From the NCBI GenBank assembly GCA_019090405.1, contig JAHRVZ010000034.1, positions 1 to 7,090 of the forward strand: a stretch of DNA of 7,090 bases, in the 5' to 3' direction. Each line of letters begins with the position of its first letter. Position 1 is the stretch's first letter. Below, in pieces: positions 1 to 5,849 of this stretch. The notes beneath the pieces are model-generated. The model did no database searches, was not told where the DNA came from, and saw only the letters and a list, made by a program, of their open reading frames with translations. This DNA comes from Paracoccaceae bacterium. Lineage in GTDB: Bacteria; Pseudomonadota; Alphaproteobacteria; Rhodobacterales; Rhodobacteraceae. A program made the translations under genes and the position numbers.

Positions 1-3
1 CAT

Positions 4-657
4 ATGTCTCACATTACTCTTATTCGGCACGGTCAGGCCAACAGCGGTGCCAAAGACGAAGCCAGCTATGACAAACTAAGCACCCTTGGCCATCAACAAG
101 CCATCTGGCTTGGCGATCATTTGCGATCAACCGCAGCCTTTCATCCTCGTGTATTCAGCGGCACTCTGATCCGTCAGGTCGAAACCGCTCAAAGTATGGG
201 GTATGGCGGCATTCTAGAGCAGGATGAACGCCTGAATGAATTGGAATATTTCACCCTCGCTAGCCTGCTGGAACAGCAGCGCGGTACCAAAGTACCAACA
301 GAACGCGATGGATTTATCACCCATTTGCCAATGGTGTTTACTGCCTGGCAGAACGGCGAAATCGACAATCCTCCTGAGAGTTTTGCCGAATTTGAAACTC
401 GGGTGTCTGACGTCATGCACGAAATCGCCAGCGGCCCCGGTCCGGCACTGGTGGTAACATCCGGTGGTTTGATTTCAATGACGATGCGCCGCTTTCTGGG
501 GCTGGATACACCCTCAATGTCGCGCCTTGCGCTTGCCATTATGAACACATCCATGCACCGGTTGTTCCCCATTGGCGACCAGCTAAGCCCGGTGCTGTTT
601 AACGCGGTTCCTCATCTGGAAACCCCTGATCGTCACTATGCACAAACCCATTTCTAA
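4..657 (+). CDS. Histidine phosphatase superfamily protein (phosphoglycerate-mutase-like), variant active site
   Basis: The 217-residue protein opens with the RHG signature of the histidine phosphatase superfamily: LIRHGQAN, with R8 and the phospho-acceptor H9. The second conserved arginine is R57 in SGTLIRQVETA, and E79 in LNELEY is the likely general acid. Members remove phosphate from sugars, small metabolites or phosphoproteins in the cytoplasm; the substrate here cannot be read from sequence. The second catalytic histidine, normally in a T/S-H-G motif, is replaced: residues 150-155 read VVTSGG, with S153 where histidine is expected. Activity may be altered, although the rest of the fold looks intact. 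The start is supported because RHG lies at the usual distance from the N-terminus; only three bases precede it, so no ribosome site or promoter is visible. A saccharopine dehydrogenase pair follows after 45 bases on the same strand and may be co-transcribed. The family call is firm, the function is not. Confidence 0.88.
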   Translation: MSHITLIRHGQANSGAKDEASYDKLSTLGHQQAIWLGDHLRSTAAFHPRVFSGTLIRQVETAQSMGYGGILEQDERLNELEYFTLASLLEQQRGTKVPTERDGFITHLPMVFTAWQNGEIDNPPESFAEFETRVSDVMHEIASGPGPALVVTSGGLISMTMRRFLGLDTPSMSRLALAIMNTSMHRLFPIGDQLSPVLFNAVPHLETPDRHYAQTHF

Positions 658-702
658 TGGTTCTCAATCATGAGATTTCATTTCGCAGAAGGAATGTAAT
701 AA

Positions 703-1758
703 ATGACACATCTCTGGATACGCGCCGAACAACGTGACAACGAAGAGCGTGTTGGCCTGACCCCAAATGGCGCACGCGCCCTGCTGGATGCAGGGCTGCG
801 CGTGACTGTCGAACACAGTTCTGTTCGCGCCATTCCGATTGACGGCTACGTTGATGCCGGATGCGAACTAGCGCCGGAAAACAGCTGGCCCACAGCCCCC
901 GCAGATGCCATCATCTTTGGCCTAAAGGAGTTGCCCGAAGACGGCAGCCCCCTAACCCATCGCCACATCCTGTTTGGTCACGCTTACAAAGGTCAACCAT
1001 CGGGCCAAACCCTGTTAAAACGGTTCAAAGCAGGCGGTGGCACGCTGTATGATCTGGAGTACCTTACCGATGAACAGGGCCGCCGCGTCGCCGCCTTTGG
1101 CTATTGGGCTGGTTATGCTGGTGCTGCCGTTTCACTGAAATGCTGGGCGGCTCAGCAGCGCGGTGAAATCGCTGGCCCTGTCTCGGTCTATCCCAGTGCG
1201 TCTGCTTTGCAATCCGACCTAGACGCCGAATTGTCTGCCATTGGCCTGGATCGTCCTGCCACCATCGTCATCGGCGCCTTGGGGCGAGTAGGCACAGGGG
1301 CCAGCGATCTATGCGCGGCCCTTGGCGTTTCGGTCACCAAATGGGATATGGCCGAAACTGCAAATGGTGGGCCGTTCCCCGAAATCCTGAACCACGACAT
1401 ATTTCTGAATTGCATCCTTGCGCGCCCCGGAACACCTGTCTTTGTGCCGGCCAGCACCAAAACAGACCCACGCACATTATCCGTTATCGGTGACATCGCC
1501 TGTGATCCGGACAGCGATTTTTCCCCGATCAAGGTTTATGACCGGACGACCAGCTGGGACAAACCAGCTTTGCGTGTCCACGACACCCCGCCATTGGACG
1601 TTACCGCCATCGACAACCTGCCATCCATGCTGCCAGTCGAAAGTTCCGAGGATTACGCCGACCAGCTTTTGCCGTCGCTGCTTACTCTGAACACATTGGA
1701 TGCTGGCGTCTGGGGGCGGGCAAAAGCCATATACGACCAACACATCAAAGAGGTATAA
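703..1758 (+). CDS. Saccharopine dehydrogenase, lysine side (Lys1/LKR type)
   Basis: The 351-residue cytosolic enzyme resembles yeast Lys1 (NAD+, L-lysine-forming, EC 1.5.1.7) and the lysine-ketoglutarate reductase half of plant and animal LKR-SDH. It interconverts lysine plus 2-oxoglutarate with saccharopine. An alanine-dehydrogenase-like N-terminal domain carries the catalytic lysine and histidine equivalents, K75 in GLKELPED and H93 in FGHAYKGQ. The strongly conserved GTLYDLEYLTDEQGRRVAAF block follows (residues 113-132). The nucleotide-binding loop is GALGRVGTGA (191-200), with WDMAET (214-219) after it and FLNCI (234-238) further on. The C-terminus has the family's LPSMLPVESS and LLPSLL stretches. 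Length is close to yeast Lys1 (about 370). The start has an AAGGA ribosome site at 689-693. The next gene begins 3 bases after the stop and encodes the partner enzyme, so both steps are co-expressed. Lysine catabolism is the likely direction in a bacterium, but that is inference. NAD versus NADP preference is not readable with confidence. Confidence 0.93.
   Translation: MTHLWIRAEQRDNEERVGLTPNGARALLDAGLRVTVEHSSVRAIPIDGYVDAGCELAPENSWPTAPADAIIFGLKELPEDGSPLTHRHILFGHAYKGQPSGQTLLKRFKAGGGTLYDLEYLTDEQGRRVAAFGYWAGYAGAAVSLKCWAAQQRGEIAGPVSVYPSASALQSDLDAELSAIGLDRPATIVIGALGRVGTGASDLCAALGVSVTKWDMAETANGGPFPEILNHDIFLNCILARPGTPVFVPASTKTDPRTLSVIGDIACDPDSDFSPIKVYDRTTSWDKPALRVHDTPPLDVTAIDNLPSMLPVESSEDYADQLLPSLLTLNTLDAGVWGRAKAIYDQHIKEV
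1750..1754 (+). promoter_or_regulatory. Ribosome binding site of the glutamate-side saccharopine dehydrogenase
   Basis: GAGGT lies 7 bases before the ATG at 1762 and overlaps the last codons of the upstream gene. This placement suggests that ribosomes ending the lysine-side gene start the second one directly. Confidence 0.6.
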
Positions 1759-1761
1759 GCC

Positions 1762-2904
1762 ATGACAATTCATTGGTGCGGCACCGGCCTTTCCGCAATT
1801 CCCGGTTTGCGCAAACTGATCCGGTCCGGTCAAGATGTCGTTGTCTGGAACCGAACTGTCGACAAAGCCCAGGATGCTGTTGGCGACATAACAACCAATA
1901 TCCGCAGTTTTGACATGGATGCACTCGGCAACGCCCTGAACGCGGGTGATGTCGTTGTGTCGATGCTGCCGGGCGATTGGCATGTGCCACTGGCAGAACT
2001 GGCTATCTCAAAATCCGCCAATTTCGTCAGCTCGTCCTACATTGCACCCGAAATGCGGGCGCTGGATGAGGCTGCCAAAACCGCCGGTGTTGCATTGGTC
2101 AACGAAGTTGGGCTGGACCCCGGTATCGACCACCTGATGGCGCATCATCTGGTAGCCGACTATCGCGCCTCGGATGCATATGACACTGAAAACCACATCA
2201 GTTTTATTTCATATTGCGGTGGTGTTCCAAAGACCCCGAACCCATTTCGATATAAATTCAGCTGGTCCCCTTTGGGTGTGCTCAAGGCGCTCTGTTCCCC
2301 GTCACGATCAATCCGTAACTACAAAGAACGCAATGTCGACCGTCCCTGGAATGCCATCGACAGCTATACCGCGCCACTGCCAACTCCCGAAACATTCGAA
2401 GTCTACCCAAACCGCGACAGCATACCGTTCATTCAACAATACGATCTGCAAGACGCCGGACCAATCCGCGAATTTGTGCGTGGCACCCTGCGCCTGAATG
2501 GCTGGGCAGACGCCTGGAGCGATGTGTTCACCGAGGTCGAAACCCTGACCGGACCAAAAGGCGATGCACGGCTGGCCGAAATGTCTGACCAGTTCTGGGC
2601 CGATAATGCCTATGACGAAGGCGAACCTGATCGCGTCATCCTTTGCGTTAGCCTGAAGATCGAAAACAACAATAAAACCGTCTGGCATAAAACCTATTTG
2701 ATGGATGCCTGGGGCGACGACCGCGGCACCGCCATGGCGCGCCTTGTCTCTGTCCCTGTCTCTTTGGCTGTCACGTCCATCTTGGCAGGCGACATCACTC
2801 CCGGTGTCCACGCCGCGCCAAGTGATTCAAAACTGGTCAGCGCCTGGATGCAGCACATCGACGCCTTGTCCCAACATCTGGAAATTACCGATCACCTAAT
2901 ATGA
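1762..2904 (+). CDS. Saccharopine dehydrogenase, glutamate side (Lys9/SDH type)
   Basis: The 380-residue protein matches the Lys9 / SDH-domain family (L-glutamate-forming saccharopine dehydrogenase, EC 1.5.1.9 or 1.5.1.10), which interconverts saccharopine with aminoadipate semialdehyde plus glutamate. Diagnostic stretches are DVVVSMLPGDWH (63-74), NFVSSSYIAPEM (87-98), NEVGLDPGIDHLMA (114-127), FISYCGG (148-154) and YKFSWSPLGVLKAL (164-177). The N-terminal Rossmann loop is CGTGLSAIPG, where the third glycine of GxGxxG is replaced by alanine (A12). The protein is shorter than yeast Lys9 (about 446 residues). Its ribosome site GAGGT (1750-1754) lies inside the end of the upstream gene and only GCC separates that stop from this ATG, so translation is probably coupled. 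The two genes follow the order of the domains in fused LKR-SDH. A hairpin at 2929-2960 lies just beyond the stop. A general saccharopine-dehydrogenase-like reductase is the alternative, but the adjacent Lys1-type gene argues for the true pathway enzyme. Confidence 0.9.
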   Translation: MTIHWCGTGLSAIPGLRKLIRSGQDVVVWNRTVDKAQDAVGDITTNIRSFDMDALGNALNAGDVVVSMLPGDWHVPLAELAISKSANFVSSSYIAPEMRALDEAAKTAGVALVNEVGLDPGIDHLMAHHLVADYRASDAYDTENHISFISYCGGVPKTPNPFRYKFSWSPLGVLKALCSPSRSIRNYKERNVDRPWNAIDSYTAPLPTPETFEVYPNRDSIPFIQQYDLQDAGPIREFVRGTLRLNGWADAWSDVFTEVETLTGPKGDARLAEMSDQFWADNAYDEGEPDRVILCVSLKIENNNKTVWHKTYLMDAWGDDRGTAMARLVSVPVSLAVTSILAGDITPGVHAAPSDSKLVSAWMQHIDALSQHLEITDHLI

Positions 2905-2928
2905 AATTCTTTTGTTCAAAAATATCCC

Positions 2929-2960
2929 CACCGGAGGTAAAAAACTTTTTACCATCGGTG
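2929..2960. terminator. Palindrome between convergent genes, likely bidirectional terminator
   Basis: CACCG (2929-2933) pairs with CGGTG (2956-2960), and GGTAAAAA (2936-2943) pairs with TTTTTACC (2946-2953). Only a 2x2 internal mismatch (GA against AT) interrupts the stem, which gives 13 pairs around a tiny loop. It sits 24 bases after the + strand saccharopine dehydrogenase stop and 9 bases beyond the - strand DUF3775-type gene stop. On the - strand the stem is followed within a few bases by ATATTTTTG, a reasonable U tract. On the + strand no U run follows the outer stem, so termination there is less certain. Confidence 0.55.
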
Positions 2961-2969
2961 CGGCATCCT

Positions 2970-3284
2970 TCACATCAGGTCGTTTTCTTCATCCATCGCT
3001 GAAATCCCCAATGCATCCAACCCGTTTTCAAGATGGTCGGACATATGCGGCGTGCCAATGATATAATCTGCGCAGGGCGTCGTTGCTTCGCGTCGTGCAG
3101 TCTCTAATGCCTCGGCAAAATCATCCAGCTCGAAACTTCCGCGGCCAACCCACATGATGGCGACCAATTCGGCCTGCTCGTCCTCGCTCATCCGGTCGAT
3201 GAACGCTCGCAATTCACCCTCGGCGCGACCCAACTCGCGTCCCATCAATATGACTTGCGCCACTTTGCCGGCAACAATTTCCAT
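2970..3284 (-). CDS. DUF3775-type small protein of unknown function
   Basis: The 104-residue protein has the hallmarks I associate with the DUF3775 family, common in Alphaproteobacteria. These are an N-terminal helix MEIVAGKVAQVILMGREL, an acidic block SEDEQAELVAIMWVGRGSFE, then a DFAEALETARREAT helix followed by YIIGTPHMSDHLENGLDALGIS. No catalytic motif, signal peptide or membrane segment is visible, so it is probably a soluble helical cytoplasmic protein. The frame stays open upstream to a GTG at 3332, and another ATG lies at 3299. I chose the ATG at 3284 because AAAGGG stands 6 bases before it and family proteins start with a similar sequence. It is transcribed divergently from ada and convergently to the saccharopine pair. 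Its function is unknown, and no link to alkylation repair can be claimed beyond the shared control region. Confidence 0.78.
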   Translation of the reverse strand: MEIVAGKVAQVILMGRELGRAEGELRAFIDRMSEDEQAELVAIMWVGRGSFELDDFAEALETARREATTPCADYIIGTPHMSDHLENGLDALGISAMDEENDLM

Positions 3285-3290
3285 AACGTG

Positions 3291-3296
3291 CCCTTT
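3291..3296 (-). promoter_or_regulatory. Ribosome binding site that sets the DUF3775-type start
   Basis: On the - strand AAAGGG is followed by CACGTT and then the ATG at 3284. Neither the in-frame ATG at 3299 nor the GTG at 3332 has an equally good site at the right distance, so the shorter protein is preferred. Confidence 0.6.
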
Positions 3297-3349
3297 CATC
3301 GGTTCATCGCAACTGGGGTTATCAGACGTCACGGGTCTGGCCCGAGTCT

Positions 3350-3363
3350 TTGATCTTGCTCAA
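3350..3363. promoter_or_regulatory. FNR/CRP-type dyad, possible FnrL-like site
   Basis: TTGAT-CTTG-CTCAA differs from the FNR-type consensus TTGAT-N4-ATCAA at one base. It overlaps the predicted transcription start of the DUF3775-type gene and touches its -10 hexamer, a position where a bound regulator would block transcription. It lies about 90-100 bases upstream of the ada start. A 14-base dyad can arise by chance, so this is a candidate only. Confidence 0.3.
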
Positions 3364-3391
3364 ACATACCAAAAATTTGCTGATTTATCAA
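3363..3391 (-). promoter_or_regulatory. Sigma-70-like promoter for the DUF3775-type gene
   Basis: On the - strand TTGATA (3391-3386; 5 of 6 to TTGACA) is separated by exactly 17 bases from TATGTT (3368-3363; 4 of 6 to TATAAT). A transcript would start near 3356 and carry a leader of roughly 70 bases before the ATG at 3284. It lies in the gap between this gene and divergent ada. The match is by eye only. Confidence 0.45.
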
Positions 3392-3398
3392 AAACAAC

Positions 3399-3446
3399 AA
3401 TAAGCGCCCGATAATCGACGCCACTTACAAATGAATCACTTATATT
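3399..3446 (+). promoter_or_regulatory. Candidate ada promoter with Ada-box-like element
   Basis: TATATT (3441-3446) is a good -10 hexamer and the only clear one near ada. The -35 position (about 3418-3423, GACGCC) is poor, as expected for an activator-dependent promoter. Just upstream of it, AATAAGCGC (3399-3407) resembles the AAAGCGC core of the E. coli Ada box, which also lies next to the -35 region. With this -10, transcription would begin around 3453-3454, at or next to the ATG. The Ada box of Alphaproteobacteria is not well known to me, so this rests on the E. coli analogy. Confidence 0.35.
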
Positions 3447-3453
3447 AACCGGT

Positions 3454-4527
3454 ATGATGTTTGATTTACTTGATACCGAACGGCTTTACTCAGCTTTGGT
3501 TGCGCGTGACCCGGCATGGGACGGGCGCGCCTATGTTGGTGTGCGAACAACGGGTATATTTTGCCGCCTCACCTGCCCCGCACGCAAACCCAAACCGGAA
3601 AACTGTCAATTCTACGCAGATGTGTCGGCCTGTCTGGATGCCGGGTTTCGACCCTGCAAACGTTGCCATCCGATCAATACGGCTGCCGAGGCAGACCCGA
3701 CCATACAAGACCTTGTCACTCGGTTGGAAGCGAACCCCGGCAAACGATGGAGCGAGGCCGATATCGCTACCCTTGGGTATGATCCTTCAACCATCAGACG
3801 CGCCTTCAAGCGGCATTTCGGTTGCACTTTTTTGGACATGGCCCGTCAACGACGCCTGCAATCTGGGTTTTCTACGCTCGCAGCAGGTGGGCAAGTGATC
3901 CAGGCGCAACTGGACGCCGGATACGAGTCGCCCAGCGCCTTTCGAACAGCTTTTGCCAGCCTTCTTGGGCACGCCCCAGCTAAGTTTTCAGAACCAGCTA
4001 TGTTGCAGGCCGATTGGTTCCAGACCCCTCTTGGTCCAATGATTGCCGTTAGCGATCAAAGCCATTTGCATTTGCTGGAATTCAGTGATCGCAAGGCTTT
4101 GCCAAATCAACTCAAACGACTATCACAAGCCGTCAAAGGTCGGTTCGGGTTTGGTTGCCCTTCGCCTACTCAGCTCGCCAAAACCCAGCTAAACAGATTT
4201 TTCCGGGGCGAATCCGCCGATTTCACCATACCGCTGGCCTTGCACGGGACGGAATTTAGCAAATCCGTCTGGACCCAACTGCAAACCATTCCCGCCGGAC
4301 AAACCCGTAGTTATAGTCAGTTGGCCCGCACCTTGGGGCGACCCAGCGCGGTGCGTGCAGTGGCGCGCGCCAATGGCGCAAACCAGATCGCGATTATGAT
4401 TCCTTGCCACCGGGTGATTGGTGCTGATGGATCATTAACAGGCTATGGCGGTGGCCTCTGGCGCAAACAGAAACTGATCGAATTTGAATCCCAATATTCC
4501 AACCAGGATAGCCATGATCCAATCTGA
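3454..4527 (+). CDS. ada: Bifunctional Ada: alkylation-responsive activator and DNA methyltransferase
   Basis: The 357-residue protein has the full Ada layout. Residues 10-75 form the zinc-binding methylphosphotriester repair domain with cysteines C37, C41, C68 and C71 (FCRLTC and CKRC). C37 is the equivalent of E. coli C38, which takes the methyl group and turns Ada into an activator. Residues 82-178 form an AraC-type helix-turn-helix domain. From about 185 the O6-methylguanine-DNA methyltransferase domain carries IPCHRV with acceptor C318, matching E. coli C321. Each methyl transfer inactivates its cysteine. Length is nearly that of E. coli Ada (354). After the active site it reads GYGGGLWRK, closer to stand-alone Ogt-type enzymes than to the GYRWG of E. 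coli Ada. The ATG at 3454 is followed by a second ATG; no Shine-Dalgarno is visible, so a leaderless message is possible. Self-activation is likely. No alkB or alkA lies next to it in this window. Confidence 0.95.
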   Translation: MMFDLLDTERLYSALVARDPAWDGRAYVGVRTTGIFCRLTCPARKPKPENCQFYADVSACLDAGFRPCKRCHPINTAAEADPTIQDLVTRLEANPGKRWSEADIATLGYDPSTIRRAFKRHFGCTFLDMARQRRLQSGFSTLAAGGQVIQAQLDAGYESPSAFRTAFASLLGHAPAKFSEPAMLQADWFQTPLGPMIAVSDQSHLHLLEFSDRKALPNQLKRLSQAVKGRFGFGCPSPTQLAKTQLNRFFRGESADFTIPLALHGTEFSKSVWTQLQTIPAGQTRSYSQLARTLGRPSAVRAVARANGANQIAIMIPCHRVIGADGSLTGYGGGLWRKQKLIEFESQYSNQDSHDPI

Positions 4528-4540
4528 CCTGGGTGCCACG

Positions 4541-4592
4541 CGGTTCAGTCATGTACCCGGCCCCTATATCGAAATGATGGCCTGACTGACCG
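4541..4592. terminator. Weak hairpin in the ada-rmuC convergent gap
   Basis: CGGTTCAGTC (4541-4550) can pair with GACTGACCG (4584-4592) with one bulged T. Inside this, GGCC (4559-4562) can pair with GGCC (4579-4582). It lies between the stops of ada and rmuC and could end both transcripts. There is no convincing U tract on either strand, so the terminator role is only suggested by position. Confidence 0.3.
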
Positions 4593-4618
4593 TGCAATTT
4601 ATGGCTCGGACTGACCGT
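4584..4618. repeat. Short direct repeat GACTGACCGT
   Basis: The 10-mer occurs at 4584-4593 and again at 4609-4618, 25 bases apart. The second copy lies inside the last codons of rmuC. Either copy could pair with CGGTTCAGTC at 4541-4550, giving two competing hairpins. It may be chance or a small local duplication. Confidence 0.45.
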
Positions 4619-5849
4619 CGGGTTTAACCAGGGAAACCACATTACCAGCGTCCTGATCTGCCAATTCTTCAAAGTCGAAATTATCAAGCCGCTGCGCACG
4701 GCGACCCGCCTTATCAGCACTGATCTTGATTTCGGCAATGTCTTTGCTGGCCTGCCCGAAATGCTTGTCCAGATTGCTCACGCGGTCGCCCAAACGATCT
4801 ACGTCAGCATATAGCAACCCCAACTCTTTTCGGATCGCACCAGCCTGATCACGCATGCGCGCGTCCTTTAGGATCGCACGCATAGTGTTCAGCGTCGCCA
4901 TGCAGGTCGTGGGCGAAACGATCCAGACGCGGGCGGCAAAACCTTCGCGGACGAGTTCCGGGTAATTAGCGTGAAGTTCGGCATAAACCGCCTCGGACGG
5001 CAGGAACATCAATGCACCATCAGCGGTTTCGCCTTCGATGATATAGCGCTCGGATATCGCTTTGATGTGGGTGCGAACCGATGTGCGCATCATACGCGTG
5101 GCCTCTTTTGTCTGGGCGGGCGTTTCGGCACGGCGCAGGGCCTCGTATGCCTCAAGCGGGAATTTGCTGTCGATCACAATCGGCCCCGGGGGGTTTGGCA
5201 AATGAATCAGACAATCAGCGCGTTTACCGTTGCTTAGGGTCGCCTGCAGGGCGTAGCTGTCGGCTGGCAGTGCTTTGGATACGATGTCATTCAGCTGAAT
5301 TTCACCAAACGCCCCACGGGTTTGTTTATTGCTAAGAATATCCTGAAGGCCAAGCACATCGCTGCTGAGTTTGGTAATATTGTCCTGTGCTTTATCAATG
5401 GCCGCAAGACGTTCCTGAAGTTGCGTCAGCGACGTTGTTGTTTGCTTTGAGGTGCCGTGCAACGTGTCCTTCATCCGTTCCTGCATATCTGTCAGGGATC
5501 GGGCGGATTTCATCGCATTTTCGGCCAGCCGGTCGTTCATTTGCTGCTGAAGTGACCCAAGGCGGGTTTCGACCATTTGGGTCATTTGCACCTGCGCGTT
5601 GACCTGCGTGTCTGACACGTTCTGCAGGCCACCTCGCATTTGTTCCTGTCCCATGCCAAGTTGCTGAACATTTTGACCCAGCGTTGCCAATTGATGGGTC
5701 AAAGGTGCCACCATTTTAGCGGATCGCCCAGCGGCGCGAACCGCGATGATCAATAGAAGGACGATCAGTAAAATAGCCCCCGCAGCCATCAGAATCACGA
5801 TCACAACCGGGTCGTTCAGCGCGTAAGTTTCTGTGCCAATCTTTATCAT
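4599..5849 (-). CDS. rmuC: RmuC-family DNA recombination protein, membrane-anchored
   Basis: The 416-residue protein has one N-terminal membrane segment (about 14-38, VVIVILMAAGAILLIV and on), followed by a basic stretch and then a long Gln- and Met-rich coiled-coil-like region (about 45-170). The RmuC domain follows, about 170-390. Conserved blocks are LQDILSNKQTRGAFGEIQL (168-186), KRADCLIHLP (209-218), IVIDSKFPLEAYEAL (224-238), HIKAISERYI, GALMFLPSEAVYAELH and VSPTTCMATLNTMRAILKD. E183, D227 and K229 fit a PD-(D/E)xK-type nuclease core, proposed for this family. RmuC limits rearrangements between inverted repeats in E. coli, but its biochemical role is poorly defined. Its ATG overlaps the mutL stop as ATGA, so it is probably translated by coupling and shares the mutL transcript. 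Only a weak GGA site precedes it. It converges with ada across a 71-base gap. Confidence 0.93.
   Translation of the reverse strand: MIKIGTETYALNDPVVIVILMAAGAILLIVLLLIIAVRAAGRSAKMVAPLTHQLATLGQNVQQLGMGQEQMRGGLQNVSDTQVNAQVQMTQMVETRLGSLQQQMNDRLAENAMKSARSLTDMQERMKDTLHGTSKQTTTSLTQLQERLAAIDKAQDNITKLSSDVLGLQDILSNKQTRGAFGEIQLNDIVSKALPADSYALQATLSNGKRADCLIHLPNPPGPIVIDSKFPLEAYEALRRAETPAQTKEATRMMRTSVRTHIKAISERYIIEGETADGALMFLPSEAVYAELHANYPELVREGFAARVWIVSPTTCMATLNTMRAILKDARMRDQAGAIRKELGLLYADVDRLGDRVSNLDKHFGQASKDIAEIKISADKAGRRAQRLDNFDFEELADQDAGNVVSLVKPDGQSEP

Noticed and set aside
662..675. Small hairpin TCTCA-ATCA-TGAGA between the phosphatase and the lysine-side gene.
   Set aside because: A stem of five mostly A/T pairs without a U run is too weak to call a terminator.
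1477..1983. Open frame of 168 codons on the - strand across the junction of the two saccharopine dehydrogenase genes.
   Set aside because: It lies wholly antisense to two well-recognised genes, has no recognisable domain, and its composition is that of a shadow frame.
2308..2811. Open frame of 167 codons on the - strand inside the glutamate-side saccharopine dehydrogenase.
   Set aside because: It is antisense to a gene with strong family motifs and resembles no known protein.
3285..3332. N-terminal extension of the DUF3775-type protein to a GTG at 3332 (120 residues) or to an ATG at 3299.
   Set aside because: The added residues do not resemble the family start, and the ATG at 3284 has a better-placed ribosome site.
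3461..3898. Open frame of 145 codons overlapping the start of ada in another frame.
   Set aside because: The ada frame carries all zinc-binding cysteines and family motifs; the overlapping frame has none and no ribosome site.
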